Assembly: GCA_963210315.1 (NCBI GenBank)
Contig: OY723252.1
Coordinates: forward strand, 558,001-622,000
From: Rhynchopus euleeides
Taxonomy: Eukaryota > Euglenozoa > Diplonemea > Diplonemida > Diplonemidae
DNA length: 64,000 nt
Reading direction: 5' to 3'
Shown here: in pieces, positions 10,383-21,563 of the stretch
Numbering within the stretch: the first letter of the stretch is position 1
Layout: each line of letters opens with the position of its first letter
Made by a program: the position numbers and the translations under genes
The notes under the pieces: generated by a model
The model's input: only the letters and a program-made list of their open reading frames with translations
Database searches by the model: none
Told to the model about the DNA's origin: nothing

Positions 10383-13300
10383 GCAAACTTTCGCAAACAT
10401 TCCGCAAATTTTCGCAAATTTTCGCAAACTTTCGCAAACTTTCACAAACTTTCACAAAACGTTCACAAACTCATTTGTCCAGCAACGTATACATCGTCGA
10501 GGACGACCGGAACACGCATAGACTACGTCCTACTGAACAGAGCGGCTGCTCAGAGCTTTGTTAAATGCAGCACCTTTGCAGTAGGAGGCATCCCCAACCA
10601 CCGATGTGTCAGCGTGACCCTTAACTCGCTAGCTTTCTCTCAGACCACTTTCAGATACAAGATTCCACGTGCCATACCTGCGCCTTCTAAACCCATCGCT
10701 GTGAAACTACCTGACCTCACACCCTTCTACGACAAGATGAAGCAAGAGGACGTCGACGGGGCCTGGCTGGACATCTCCAACCTCTGCGAACGCTTCCTGC
10801 TTGACACCGCCGGGGTTGGTGCGTCTGAGGCGAAGCAGTACAGTGGGCGTGGAGTGCCCAGGAAACCTGTGCGTGTACAGATGGCGTCGAAGACATCGTT
10901 CATCTCCGGCACGGTGGCATCCGAAAAAGAGTTGGGCTACGGTGCGACTATTAGGCGCCTGGAACACTACATCGCCTCAAAGTCCAGCAAACGTGGGGGG
11001 CAAGGGTCTACCTCGGGCGAGCTGCAGAGATGCTGGAAAAACTGCCGAAACGTGCTACGACGCCTGCCTGACGACTTTGGGGTGGGGCGCGACATCATCA
11101 ACTCGACACCAAGCGTTGAACAGGCGCGAACGGTACTGCACCGGGTCCAAGCACGCCTACACGAGCTGAACAAGAAGGCCTGCAAGGCGCGTCGCAAGCA
11201 CTGGCACTCCACTGTCGCCCAGATGTTTTCCTCCGATCGCAAGGCACTCGTCTCCATCCTCCAGGCCAAGCCCGATGACTCCGCAGACATGGTCGAGGAC
11301 AAGGAGAGCGGAAAGCTGACAGCGAACATGCCCGAGATGCTCGAGATCCTCGAGAAGGCATGGACCCCCATCTTGCGCATGTACCCCGATGGTAGTCCTG
11401 AGCCTGGCTTTGCGCCCTTCCTCCAAGAATATGCTGATGCCATCGGCAGGCACCCTATGGCAGTCAAGAACATCAAAGGATCCGACCTCCTCGATCTCCT
11501 CTCGCGACGTAAGAAGAAATCAGCGTCTTGTGGCGTCGACGGCTGGCGGGCGGATGAAGTGAAACGACTCCCCCTCCAGCTGCTCAACGCCTTCGCGGAC
11601 TTCTTCAACCTTGTCGAGAAAACGGGCAAATGGCCGGGAGGGCTGCTCACTGCCCTGGTCACCCTCATCCCGAAGGACGACAACCCATCTCCGACCAACC
11701 TACGCCCCATTACCGTCACAAGCACCATCTACCGCTTGTGGGCGTGCCGCCGCCTGAAGGACATCATGGTGTGGCAAGAGAAGTGGGCTCTGGACTCGCA
11801 GCACGGCTTCAGACCTGGTCACCGCACGGACGACGTCCTAATGGAGCTAACCTCGATGATCGAAGAGACCCTCCTAGACGACTCGAAGGAGCTGTTCATG
11901 CTCGCGCTCGACTTCCAAAAATGCTTTGACAGGGTCCCCCAGACTCTGACCCTGGACCTCGCGGAGCACATGGGTTTGGACAAGCGGATCCTCAGACCGC
12001 TGCGCGCGATGTACAAGAATCTGACGCGCCGGTTCAAACTACCTCTCGGAGTGGGTGAGTGCTTCGAGGTGACAAACGGCATTCTCCAAGGGTGCCCCAT
12101 CTCCGTCATCCTCATCAACGCCCTCCTCTCGGTGCTTTTTCGTGCTATTGAGCGGAGGGTACCGGGCTGCATCAGCTCCTCCTTCGCTGACGATACGACT
12201 CTGGCCTCCGAAAAGGACGAATCAACGGTGCAAGAGGCGGTAGACATCGTCGACCGTTTCTGCAACATCACCGGTATGAAGCTTAACGTGAAGAAGACCC
12301 TAGCCATGGGCATACTGAAGGGCACATCTGAATACCGTCGAAAACACCCTTACCTGAGTACCCTGCACGTTGGTGCGGACACCTTCTCTACGACCCAGTC
12401 GACAAAAATCCTCGGCGCCAAAACCTGCACCTCGGATAAACGTGTCGACCGCGGCAACGACAAGCGCCTCGACGTATACCAGCCACTCCTCTCCCGGATG
12501 CCATCCTGCCCTCTTGCGACTACACAACGCGCTGAGCTGGTTGGGAGCAACATCGTCTCCAGCGCAGTATATGGTGGGTCATACGCCCCAATATCGAAAT
12601 CTGCCTTGACTCGCTTTCGGAGCCGCCTGACCACTGGCATCATTGGGATGAAACACCCCTCGCGCAGCGTAGGTGCAGTGCTCAACATCCTCCACAAGGG
12701 ACACCGTACCGACCCTTCCCTTGCGCGGTCGTACCAGATTGTCAGGACCCTCCTCGACACGTGCGTGCGCATTCCCCACCTCGTACCGCGTCTGAACCGC
12801 ATCGCAGGGTTATACGACGCCCACCCATCGCTCTCTCCGGCAGCGGGCCTCGGGCCAGTTGGCATCGCGCTTGCAGATGGCCTCCCTGCTGCCGGGCTCT
12901 CCTGGGGGACGGACATCCTTGATATCTCCCTCGGAGACACTCGACTCCTCCCTGAAGAACGTGCCGCACGCAACCACATCGTACGCGAGCAGATGCGCAT
13001 GCAAGCGTGGAAAGCGCTTGCGAGCCACCGTCCATCCTTCTCTGGCATCCAGGATGGGGTTGACTACATCCGCACGAACAAACTCCGTCTCACCTGCAAA
13101 GACGCGCCCCTAACGCGTGCACTCACGGTGACCCTCGCTGGCGGTGTCTTCTTTGCAGCGAGATGGGGGCGCAACAAAGCGTATGCGTCCCGTGGTGAAA
13201 GAGCGGGGTCAGAGGATACCTTCAGCACGTCTTCTGCGATGGACACGGACGACAGCGACGAGGCCGTTGAGGAGGAAGAGGCCGAAGAATCCGAAGACCT

Positions 13301-14813
13301 TGATGATGATGATCTAGGGTCAGACATCGGCTCCGAGGATGGCGATTTTGTCTGGGACATCGTATCACATGCCTCGTTGGACGAAGCAGACGACCGCCTG
13401 CCAGTGAAATGCGTACACTGCTCCGGTGACGTCGATGACACGCCGGACCACCTCTGGTGGGGATGCAGCGCCTTCGAAGAGATCAGATCCCTCCCGCAGT
13501 ATGCTGCCCTGGTAGAGGCGGATAGGTCAGGATGGCCTCGCTGCCTTTCCCGGTATGGCGTAGTCCCGCTAGATTGCACGGTCGACGTGGAGACCCTCCA
13601 CAAGATGATGGGTACAATCGTGCTGAGACGGTGGGAGCTAGAGGCGAAGAGACGCGACGCTGCCCCCCTGATACACCCCTGGGTGGAAGCACTGGACCAC
13701 ACCGCCGCCCAACACGTGTTCGACTTCTCACGGGTCCCAGAGAAACCTAGCGCGCGTCTATGGCAATACTCTTGTGAGATAATGCGCGGGATGCACGCCT
13801 GGCTGGCGGCCCTGCAGTGGACCTCACGGGGTGAGGTTTCGAACGTAGAGCTTGCCCTAGACTTTGAGGTGTTCACTGGGCTAGACGTCACACCCTCAGC
13901 CACCTCCAAGAACACTGACGATGTACATGCGCTCCTTACTCGCGGGCACCTCATGGGCACCCTCCTGTCTCACTACATCGACCTATGCGATCAGCTGTGC
14001 CTCCCGCGTCCTATCCCCGCAGGACACGCCGAACGTGTAAACTGCCTGCGTTCCCTTGGGGCCCCGGACTCTTGGGGCGGGCTTGACATGCGTCCCCACT
14101 TTGCAGGAGGAGAAGAAACTGTGCACGTCCTCAAAGACAGTGCCAAGAGAGCCGCCTTCGACTCCCGCCGCGACGGAGTGAATTGGGGCATGGGCACCTT
14201 CCCCAACTACGACGGGATCCCCCGCCTCGAACGGGCCGAGGCATGGGATGCAGCGCCCCCACCACCTGTGCGTAGCGCAATCCCCGTACGGGTCCCCGCC
14301 GACCTGGCTAATCCGGACTTGCCAGCTCCCGTCTGCCAGGCACATTCTAAAGCCAGGTGCGCTGGGTGCAACGGTGCGAAACGCAACTACAAACCTCACA
14401 TAGAGGCGTGTTGCCGGGCGCACCACAACGAGGACGATGGTCTGGAAGTGCGATGCTGCACTGAGCACAGCATGACACGCTGCGGAACCTGCACGACGGC
14501 TGACAAATGCTGCTCAGCGGGTCACCACGAGCTCGCCCTAGATTCCGACATGGAGGAGGACAGCGACGACGACAGCGACAGCACACCGCCCGACCCAGGC
14601 GCGAGCGACTGGTCTGCCTGCAGCGATAGGGCAGCTGAAACAGATGATGACGTCAACGACACCGACTCGGGCGACGCGGGCGACGCGCCCCCCGGGGATG
14701 ACCCTGGGTCCCGCGAAGACGACATGGCCGAGGAGTGTGCTGTTGCAGCATACGAAGATGCGACTGGGTTTTTTTTTTTCATGTCGCTCCCGTTGGTCAC
14801 TTCGCTGCTTTGA
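10374..14813 (+). pseudogene. LINE-type endonuclease/reverse transcriptase ORF, 5'-truncated
   Basis: A 1479-codon open frame with no natural start: the first 35 codons are translated array. Residues about 49-83 (IDYVLLN ... GIPNHRCVSVTL) look like the very end of an APE-type endonuclease, so most of that domain is missing. Reverse transcriptase spans about 428-690, with LALDFQKCFDRV (catalytic Asp 513), NGILQGCPIS and SSFADD (Asp 606 and 607). A CCHC-type motif, CVHCSGDVDDTPDHLWWGC, follows near 1013, as in many LINE C-termini. A second Cys/His-rich cluster (about residues 1320-1390) precedes an acidic tail. The RT frame itself has no internal stop. The ORF ends in a T-run and TGA. It would copy its RNA at a nicked target, but cannot be autonomous as it stands. 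Confidence 0.86.
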
Positions 14814-15233
14814 GTCAGCCACGTGGCGGAAGCCGGACCGCAGGGAGGGGCGTTGCGCCCGTTGACGCCTCTCACTCCTCATGTGCCTTGAGTAGCTGCC
14901 AGGTGGGTCTGCTTTGAGGCGGGGAATCGCGTCAGGCCAAACAGCCACTGCGAGGACGTCTCCCCTAAAAGAAAAGAAAGAATGTGGGAAGGGGACGGGG
15001 GTGGGATGGGTGGGCAGCGCAAGCCGGAAGGAGCGCCTCCCATGGGGCGGAAGCTCACCCGACAGCATAAAATGCTGCGAAAACAACAAAAAAAGGGAAA
15101 ATAAACCACGCACACCACAACATCAATAAAACCAAAGCCGTGCAGAAAGGGCCCCTCCGCATATATGAAACAGGGCACACAGCGGAAAAAGAGTTACCAG
15201 AGCTTGCTTTAGTTTCCCCTCGGAGGAGGGTAA
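14814..15233. other. non-coding interruption inside LINE-type element 1
   Basis: About 420 bp with stops in the element's frame. It follows an 11-base T run and contains several AATAAA/ATAAAA strings at about 15065-15130. The frame on both sides is the same (phase 0), and CACAG|GGG at 15235-15240 would be a fair splice acceptor. I found no equally good donor in the right phase, so an intron is possible but not shown. No gene is seen here. Confidence 0.45.
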
Positions 15234-18200
15234 TCACAGGGGGCGCCACGTGAAGGCAGCAAGTTGGATTTTATCCCCCCTGGTTCTTCCCCCCCACTGC
15301 TCAAGAGGCGGATGGGCTCTTATCTCGACTCCCCGGAGTCCCCACTCCCTCCCCCACATACCGTGTGTGCTGATGGAATAACGGAGTGGCCCAGCAGGCT
15401 CCCCTCGGATCCGCTGGACCATGAACCCTGTATTCTGGAACTCGAGAAATGTCTGGATGCCACTGAGGACCTCGATTCTTCAGAGCCTCCACCCCACTCC
15501 CCACCCTCCGTGTGTGATGATGGGGCCGTCAGCGAACTAGACGCCCCGACGCTTAAGAGACGCTTAGGGGCCACTGAGTACCTTGATCTCTCCGCCTCAA
15601 CCCCCCCCTCCCCACTCTCTGTGTGTGATGATGGTACCCCCCCAACGCTCAAGAGACGCCTGGGCGCTACTGTGGATCTTGATTTCTCTGAATCCCCGCC
15701 CCCTTCCCCGCCTTCCGTGTGTGACACTGCAACGACCAGCTGTCCCGATGGATCTCCTCCCAGTCCATCAGATCCCGGTCTCGATGACCCATCGCTTAAA
15801 AGGCGCCTGGGTGGGCAGGTGGACCTTGACTCTGACGAAAAGTCTCTATCTTCCTCCCTGCTTGACGTGTGTGCTGAAATGGCTGCAAGTCCTGGTGAAC
15901 CCCCTGAGGGCGCGTCAGCTCAGGTCACTCCCCCCTCGCTGAAGAGATGTCTCGGCGCTACCGAGGACCTCGATTCCTCCGTCTCCCCACCCCCCTCCCC
16001 GCTCTCCGTGTGTGATAGTGCCGGCCGGCCTAACGGGTCTGCTTCAAGCCTGCCTGACTTTGAGCCTGACGTCCCAGAGCTCGAGGGACAACTGTGTGCT
16101 ACCGAGGACCTCGCTTCCTCGGAACCCCCATTCCCTTCCACGCCTCTCGGAAGCGATGATGGAACAAACAACGGACTCGCTAGGTCCCTTTCAGGTCCGT
16201 CGGATCTCGACCCCGATGACCCGGCGCTCAAACGACGCCTGGGTGAGCATGTGGATCTTGATTCGGACGAGAGGTCTATGTCTCCCTCCCTACCTGACGT
16301 GTGTGCTGATGTGGCTGCGAGGCCTGATGAACTCCCTGGGGGTGCGTCAGCTCCTCAGGTCACTCCCCCTTCGCTGAAGAGACGTCTCGGCGCTACCGAG
16401 GACCTCGATTCCTCCGATTCCCCGCCCCCCTCCCCGCTCTCCGTGTGTGATGATGTCGGACGGCCTAGCGGGTCTGCTTCAAGCCTGCCTGATTTTGAAC
16501 CTGACGTCCCAGCGCTTAAGGGACAACTGTGTGCCACCGAGGAACTCGCTTCCTCCGATTCCCCGCCCCCCTCCCCGCTCTCCGTGTGTGATGGGACCGG
16601 CCGGTCGAGTGGATCTGATTCAAACCTGCCTGACTTTGAACCTGATGTCCCAGCGCTCGAGGAACATCTCTATACTACTAAGGACCTCGCTTCCTCCGAA
16701 CCCCCATTCCCTTCCTCGCCTTGCGTAAGCGACGACGGGACCAACAGCGGGCTCGATATGTCCCTTTTAGGTCCGTCAGATCTCGACCCCGATGACCCGG
16801 CGCTCAAACGACGCCTGGGTGAGCATGTGGATCTCGATTCGGACGAGAAGTCTGTATCTCCCTCCCTGCTTGACGTGTGTGCTGATGTGGCTGCAAGGCA
16901 TGATGAACTCCCTGGGGGTGCGTCAGCTCCTCAGATCACTCTCCCTCCGCTGAAGAGATGTCTCGGCGCTACCGAGGACCTCGACTCCTCCGATTCCCCA
17001 CCCCCCTCCCCGCTCTCCGTGTGTGATAGTGCCGGCCGGCCGAGCGGATCTGCTCCAAGCCTGCCTGACTTTGAACCTGACGTCCCAGCGCTTGAGGGAC
17101 AACTGTGTGCTACCGAGGACCTCGCTTCCTCGGAACCCCCATTCCCTTCCACGCCTTCCGTATGCGATGGGACCAACAGCGAGCCCCACGGGCCCCTTTC
17201 AGGTCCGTCAGATATCGGCCTAGATGCCCCGGCGCTCAAACGACGCCTGGGTGAGCATGTGGATCTTGCCTCGGACGAGAAATCTCTATCTTCCTCCCTG
17301 CTTGACGTGTATGCTGAAGTGGCTGCAAGTCCTGGTGAACCCCCTGAGGGCGCGTCAGCTCAGGTCACTTCCCCTTCACTGAAGAGATGTCTCGGCGATA
17401 CCGAGGACCTCGATTCCTCCGATTCCCCACCCCCCTCCCCGCTCTACGTGTGTGCTAGTGCCGGCCAACCTTACAGGTCTGCTTCAAGCCTGCCTGACTT
17501 TGAGCCTGACGTCCCAGCGCTTGAGGGACAACTGTGTGCTACCGAGGACCTCGCTTCCTCCGAGCCCCCTTCCCCCTCCCCACCCTCCGTGTGTGACGAT
17601 GAAACAAACAGCTGGCTCGACGGGTCTCCGACAGGTCCGTCAGATCCCGGCCTTGATTATCTGACGCTCAAACGGCGCCTGGTTGACCATGTAGATCTCG
17701 ACTCTGATGAGAAGTCCATGTCTTCCGGCCTGTCTGACCAAGACCGTGTTGTGGACGAGCTTCAAACTCTTAAAAGAAACAGTAGTGCCCTTGACGCAGT
17801 GACATCCCCTGCGCCTGGAAAACGACTCCCCCTCCCCGAGGTTCTGCCTCGCCATCAGATCACGTGTCAACTGCTCCCTCGTCTTATCAAGGTAGCGGAA
17901 GACCTCATCACAAAACAACGCTTGACTATGGCGGACAGAACCCCTCGGAGCTGCAAACCGTGTGTTCATCAAATTAAGCGAAGATGCGACGGCAACCCTG
18001 TCGCTGCCTGGCTCTCCACACGCCGAGTGCCAAAGAAAACTGTGTCGGCTAAGAGGCCTTGGAGACCGCGCCCTTCGCGCGGCCGCCAAGCCCCAAAACT
18101 CTGCCCTAAAAGCAAAAACATATACGTCTCTTCCCTTTCTTTCTTTCTGAAGGCCGCCGTCGTATCCCGGCTCACAACCGGGCTACAGGCGCAGAGTGCC

Positions 18201-18260
18201 TCGTTCAGACCTCCTTTTCCTTTACCGAGGAGGCGATCACGCCCTAGCGGCGTGACATAG
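15234..18260 (+). CDS. Ser/Pro-rich repeat extension of LINE-type element 1
   Basis: About 1008 codons without a convincing own start: the frame opens after a stop at 15231 and the first ATG is at 15312, inside the repeats. Eighteen degenerate units of about 45 residues follow, each with KRRLG or a variant (KRCLG, EGQLC), an acidic DLDSS stretch, then SPPPSP and VCDD. The last 130 residues are basic and end RRRSRPSGVT, matching the end of the element 2 protein (RRRAKPCGVT). The frame is the same as that of the upstream RT ORF, so this is probably its C-terminal part rather than an independent gene. Intrinsic disorder is likely. The KRRL plus SP pattern resembles cyclin-docking and CDK-site arrays; no such function is shown. 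Confidence 0.6.
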   Translation, partial: SQGAPREGSKLDFIPPGSSPPLLKRRMGSYLDSPESPLPPPHTVCADGITEWPSRLPSDPLDHEPCILELEKCLDATEDLDSSEPPPHSPPSVCDDGAVSELDAPTLKRRLGATEYLDLSASTPPSPLSVCDDGTPPTLKRRLGATVDLDFSESPPPSPPSVCDTATTSCPDGSPPSPSDPGLDDPSLKRRLGGQVDLDSDEKSLSSSLLDVCAEMAASPGEPPEGASAQVTPPSLKRCLGATEDLDSSVSPPPSPLSVCDSAGRPNGSASSLPDFEPDVPELEGQLCATEDLASSEPPFPSTPLGSDDGTNNGLARSLSGPSDLDPDDPALKRRLGEHVDLDSDERSMSPSLPDVCADVAARPDELPGGASAPQVTPPSLKRRLGATEDLDSSDSPPPSPLSVCDDVGRPSGSASSLPDFEPDVPALKGQLCATEELASSDSPPPSPLSVCDGTGRSSGSDSNLPDFEPDVPALEEHLYTTKDLASSEPPFPSSPCVSDDGTNSGLDMSLLGPSDLDPDDPALKRRLGEHVDLDSDEKSVSPSLLDVCADVAARHDELPGGASAPQITLPPLKRCLGATEDLDSSDSPPPSPLSVCDSAGRPSGSAPSLPDFEPDVPALEGQLCATEDLASSEPPFPSTPSVCDGTNSEPHGPLSGPSDIGLDAPALKRRLGEHVDLASDEKSLSSSLLDVYAEVAASPGEPPEGASAQVTSPSLKRCLGDTEDLDSSDSPPPSPLYVCASAGQPYRSASSLPDFEPDVPALEGQLCATEDLASSEPPSPSPPSVCDDETNSWLDGSPTGPSDPGLDYLTLKRRLVDHVDLDSDEKSMSSGLSDQDRVVDELQTLKRNSSALDAVTSPAPGKRLPLPEVLPRHQITCQLLPRLIKVAEDLITKQRLTMADRTPRSCKPCVHQIKRRCDGNPVAAWLSTRRVPKKTVSAKRPWRPRPSRGRQAPKLCPKSKNIYVSSLSFFLKAAVVSRLTTGLQAQSASFRPPFPLPRRRSRPSGVT

Positions 18261-18385
18261 GTTAATATACAGGACAGCGGGTACGGTTCCCTCGCCGAGG
18301 CGCGGTGCCGGCACGCTAATCCAACTTTAATAATAAACTCATTTGTGAATTTTTGTGAATTTTTGCGAATTTTTGCGAATTATTG
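18261..18385 (+). other. 3' UTR and tandem tail of LINE-type element 1
   Basis: After TGA come GGACAGCGGGTACGGTTCCC, CCGGCACGCTAATCCAACTT and AATAATAAA, then the tail of TTTGTGAATTTTTG/TTTGCGAATTTTTG units. The element 2 3' UTR (21327-21424) has the same layout (GCGGGCCCGGTTCCTCACGG, CCAGCACGCTAACCCAAATT). A short tandem 3' tail instead of poly(A) is known in several LINE clades. Confidence 0.65.
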
Positions 18386-18405
18386 TCGTGCCTGTGGGCT
18401 TGGGT

Positions 18406-18440
18406 CGCCGTGGCGTTGGGCTCTGCCCAACGCCACGGCG
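18406..18440. other. perfect 15-bp hairpin
   Basis: CGCCGTGGCGTTGGG and its exact reverse complement flank the five-base loop CTCTG. It lies between the tail of element 1 and the inverted fragment of the 2-kb repeat, and is absent from the corresponding place in the 2-kb repeat. Confidence 0.6.
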
Positions 18441-18454
18441 CGACGCGGATGGAG

Positions 18455-18644
18455 TTGCTTGTCGGGCCCTTTTTTCTCGTGGCATGCTCTTCGTGAGCGT
18501 GTCAGGGATGTTGGCAGGGTTTCACATGACATAATAAGTATCAGAAGCACACACCCACGTGGCGCTGTCCTTGGCAGGACTTTGAAAGTGCCGCCTTGTT
18601 ATCCTTGTTGGATGGAACCCTCATATCACACCCTCAATCAGCTG
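18455..18644 (-). repeat. inverted, diverged fragment of the 2-kb repeat
   Basis: Reverse complement of about 1557-1750, including the segment for GATATGAGGGTTC, AAGTCCTGCCAAGGACAGCG and CCACGTGGGTGTGTGCTTCT, at roughly 90-95% identity by eye. It shows that the 2-kb repeat belongs to an older dispersed family, not only to a recent tandem copy. Confidence 0.75.
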
Positions 18645-18728
18645 CACAAACTTGCGCAAATTTTCGCAAATTTTCGCAAACGTTCACAAAAACTCATACT
18701 AAACGTTTGTGAATTTTTGTAAATTTTT

Positions 18729-21326
18729 GTGGACTCTCTGTGCGCTGCTCTCTCCTGGCCGGCAGAGGCTTTTGACTTCGACGTATCCAGTATCCCAGAG
18801 AAGCCAGCAGCGCGGCTGTGGCCGTATAGCGCTGCGTCTCTCAGGGCGATACTTGCGTGGCTCGCAGCGCTCCAATGGACGAAGCAAGGCACGGTGTCGA
18901 ACATCGAGCTCGCCCTTGACTTCGAAATCTTCACAGGGAAGGCGTTACAGCCCTCGGAGCGCTCGGCACGAACCTCCAACCCCGCGATGGCCGAGCGTGG
19001 CAACCTCCTCTGGACGATGATGGGCTGCCTGAAGAGGCTATGCGACCAGCTAAGCCTTCCTACCCCGTGGCCTGCGCGACGCGAGGACCGGGTCGGCTCC
19101 CTCTGCTCGGTAGGCGCTGGAGAGGTCTGGGGCGGGATGACACCCCGGCCCGTGTTCGCAGGTGGCGCAGAGACGATCGCGGCGTTAGAGGCGAGTGCAG
19201 AACAGGCATGTGCGGCCGCAGGCGTCGATGCAGACGGCAATATCGTGAGGTGGGGAACAAACGTGTTCCCAGACTACACTGGGATCCCCCGGACCACGCG
19301 AGCCTCACAATGGGATGGGCCACGCCCGCCCCCGCCGCGCAGCGCTATACCCGTACCAGTGCCGCGGTCGCTCGCGAGCACGTCTCTGGGCCCCCGGAAA
19401 GTGTGCAACGCGCATTCGAAACCGAAATGCGACGAGTGCGATAATGCCAAGCGGAATTACGCACTGACGATAGCTGCGTGTTGCCGCGTCCACCACCACC
19501 ACGCGGACGGCCTGAAGGTGATGTGTTGTGAGACACACCACATGACGCGATGCGGCACCTGCGCCAATGTGAAGACATGCTGCGCGGCCGGCCACCATGG
19601 GCGCGCCCCCAGGGTCGACCAAGTTGCGAGCACGGATGACGACAGCAGCAGCTGCGAAGACGACTCTGACAGCGAGGGAGAGGAGGGCAGCTCTGGTGCC
19701 ACTGAGCATGATGGAGACGACGCTGCAGATGCGGGCTCCACCAGCGAGGAAGTCCCTCCCTCGTCTGAGATGGATAGCGACACGACGGCTGCGGCTGCGG
19801 TGAAACGCACCGCCATCGTTCTGGACGCCTCCGACGAGGACTCGATGGGGCAGGATGCCGTGAAACGCACCGCCATTTGTTTAGATCACTCTGACGAGGG
19901 CCCGTCCCTCTGGGGGGCTGGGATAGTGTGTGTGCGACAGCCAGAGTGGGACATGTGTGCGTCTCTTCTTCTTCTTTGGCCGGGCGTGATTGAGCATTTG
20001 GCTCTTTGCTGCCCCGACGATCAGCCCAGTGAGGGCGAGTTGGGTTCTTCTGCGGAGTCATCTGCGTTGACCCCACGCGAATTCCCTGGTTTTATTTTCT
20101 CGCCTTCCCCTCGAATGAATACCCCTGCTTCCCCTACCCCGCGTAAGATGGGTGCAGAGCACGTTACGCTTGATGCGGATGAATCGTCGGGCTCCCAGCC
20201 TGATGATGCTCGTCTCGCTCCACCAGCAGATACAGCACCGCCTCCGGCGCCCTCTCCGGCTCCGGAGCTCGTGCTGCACACAGACCTGCTGGACGGGCTA
20301 CAGACCCCGCAGTCGGGCTCGCCGCCCCTCCCAGAGAGCGCCACGCAACGGAGATCTCCGAGCCCTTGCGTGGGGCGCCGCCTTCCTTTCTCTCCCTCTC
20401 TCCCCTCTGAGTCCTCGGTGCCCCGCGCGCAGAAGCGGGTAGCACCCATACAGGAGACAGGCGAATCTGCCCTGGGGCAACGCTCCTTTAACAACAGAAG
20501 AGTAGAACCTCAACCCCCCGTGTCCCCTGGTTCACCGATTTCAGCGTCAAGCCTTCGGCCTGACGAGGATAGTATCATGTCCCCATCAGAACTTGCTTCC
20601 CCCCTTCCTCTCTCGCCTGCACCTTCCCTTGTTGTGGATGACTCGCCGGGCTTTCAGCCCGTCGACACTCGGCTTAGTCCCCCATCAGACACTGTGTCAC
20701 CCCCACCACCCTCTCCATGTCAGGAGCCCCTAGTGCCTTTAGACACTGCAACCCCCTCTCTTCCCGACTGGCAGGCAGAAACGCCGTCTCACCAGGGGGG
20801 CGACACGCTCTCCCACGAGTGCACGTCGCCGAGCCCTTACGTGGGGCGTCGACTTCCTTTCTCCCCTTCCTCCCCTTCTGAGTCCTCGGTTCCCCGCGCG
20901 CAGAAACGTGTAGCGCACATGCGGGAGGCAGACGAATCTGCCCTGGAGCGATGCTCGTTTCATAACAACAGAGCAGGTTTTCCTTCCTCCCGCACGATCA
21001 TCAGCACAGCTAGATCAGGCGTGCCTTCCCCTTTCCCACGGGCCTCACAGGCCTTGCGCTTCTTGGAGCGCAAGACACGTGCTGTCCGTCCTTCTCGTTC
21101 TCGTTTCCTCCAGAAGCAGGTGTTGCGTGCGGTTCCGAAGCGCACCCGCTGCATCCCCTCTCCCACCATCTTTCGTTCGGCGGCTATTCCGCGCTCTTTT
21201 CAACGCGTCGTCGCGAAGATTGCGCCTCAGTATCAGCAGGCGCAATCTCCGGCTTCCAGTGTGTGTGTGTCCCCCCTCCTTTACAGCGCAACGAGGAGGA
21301 GAGCGAAACCGTGTGGTGTCACGTAG
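18729..21326 (+). pseudogene. C-terminal part of a LINE-type ORF (element 2)
   Basis: An 865-codon frame whose first in-frame start is only GTG. Its first 300 residues match the end of the element 1 RT ORF: IPEKPAARLWPYS against VPEKPSARLWQYS, LALDFEIFTG against LALDFEVFTG, then the same Cys/His-rich cluster (CCETHHMTRCGTC against CCTEHSMTRCGTC). After that come an acidic stretch, a duplicated AVKRTAI-LD-SDE motif and Ser/Pro-rich repeats with GRRLPFSPS twice, then a basic tail ending RRRAKPCGVT. Unlike element 1, the Cys/His region and the Ser/Pro region lie in one open frame, which argues that they form one protein in an intact element. RT and endonuclease are missing, so it is a dead 5'-truncated copy. 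Confidence 0.78.
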
Positions 21327-21424
21327 AGCAAGAGTAGGATAGCGGGCCCGGTTCCTCACGGTATGGTCCTTCGGGGCCAGGCTGCGATGCCAGCACGCTA
21401 ACCCAAATTGCAATACGACTCTCT

Positions 21425-21532
21425 GGGGGTCTTCGCTACAGGGTGATCGTCAGTGCATTTTGGTGCATTTCCTGTTGAATTAGCTGAAAACTGACGAAGT
21501 TTGTCGAAGTTTGTCGACCAGCGAAGACCCCC
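21425..21532. mobile_element. 108-bp MITE with GGGGGTCTTCGCT termini
   Basis: Ends GGGGGTCTTCGCT and AGCGAAGACCCCC are perfect inverted repeats, flanked by TCT on both sides (3-bp duplication). Related copies are at 40399-40507 (flank TTT) and 62969-63083 (flank AAA); the 62.9 kb copy shares the interior GTGCATTTCCTGTTGAATTA. It is inserted at the junction between LINE 3' UTR and tail. Confidence 0.8.
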
Positions 21533-21563
21533 TCTGTGAATTTTTGTGAATTTTTGCTGCATA

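Larger units (their letters stand above)
10383..18385 (+). mobile_element. LINE-type element 1, 5'-truncated
   Basis: A non-LTR retroelement unit: truncated endonuclease end, reverse transcriptase, Cys/His-rich region, an interruption at 14814-15233, a Ser/Pro-rich extension, a 3' UTR and a tandem tail of TTTGTGAATTTTTG units at 18340-18385. The upstream flank (10383-10470) is an array of the reverse-complement units. Element 2 (18.7-21.6 kb) shares the Cys/His-rich region, the protein ending and the 3' UTR, which supports treating 10.4-18.4 kb as one element. Whether the interruption is an intron, an insertion or decay is open. Confidence 0.7.
18700..21557 (+). mobile_element. LINE-type element 2, strongly 5'-truncated
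   Basis: Only the part downstream of the reverse transcriptase remains. It begins after a TTTGTGAATTTTTG stretch and ends with a 3' UTR (21327-21424) and a tail TGTGAATTTTTGTGAATTTT at 21534-21557. A 108-bp MITE (21425-21532) has inserted exactly between the 3' UTR and the tail. Confidence 0.7.

Noticed and set aside
18406..18440. Intrinsic terminator
   Set aside because: The hairpin lacks a following T run and bacterial-type termination is not expected in this genome.
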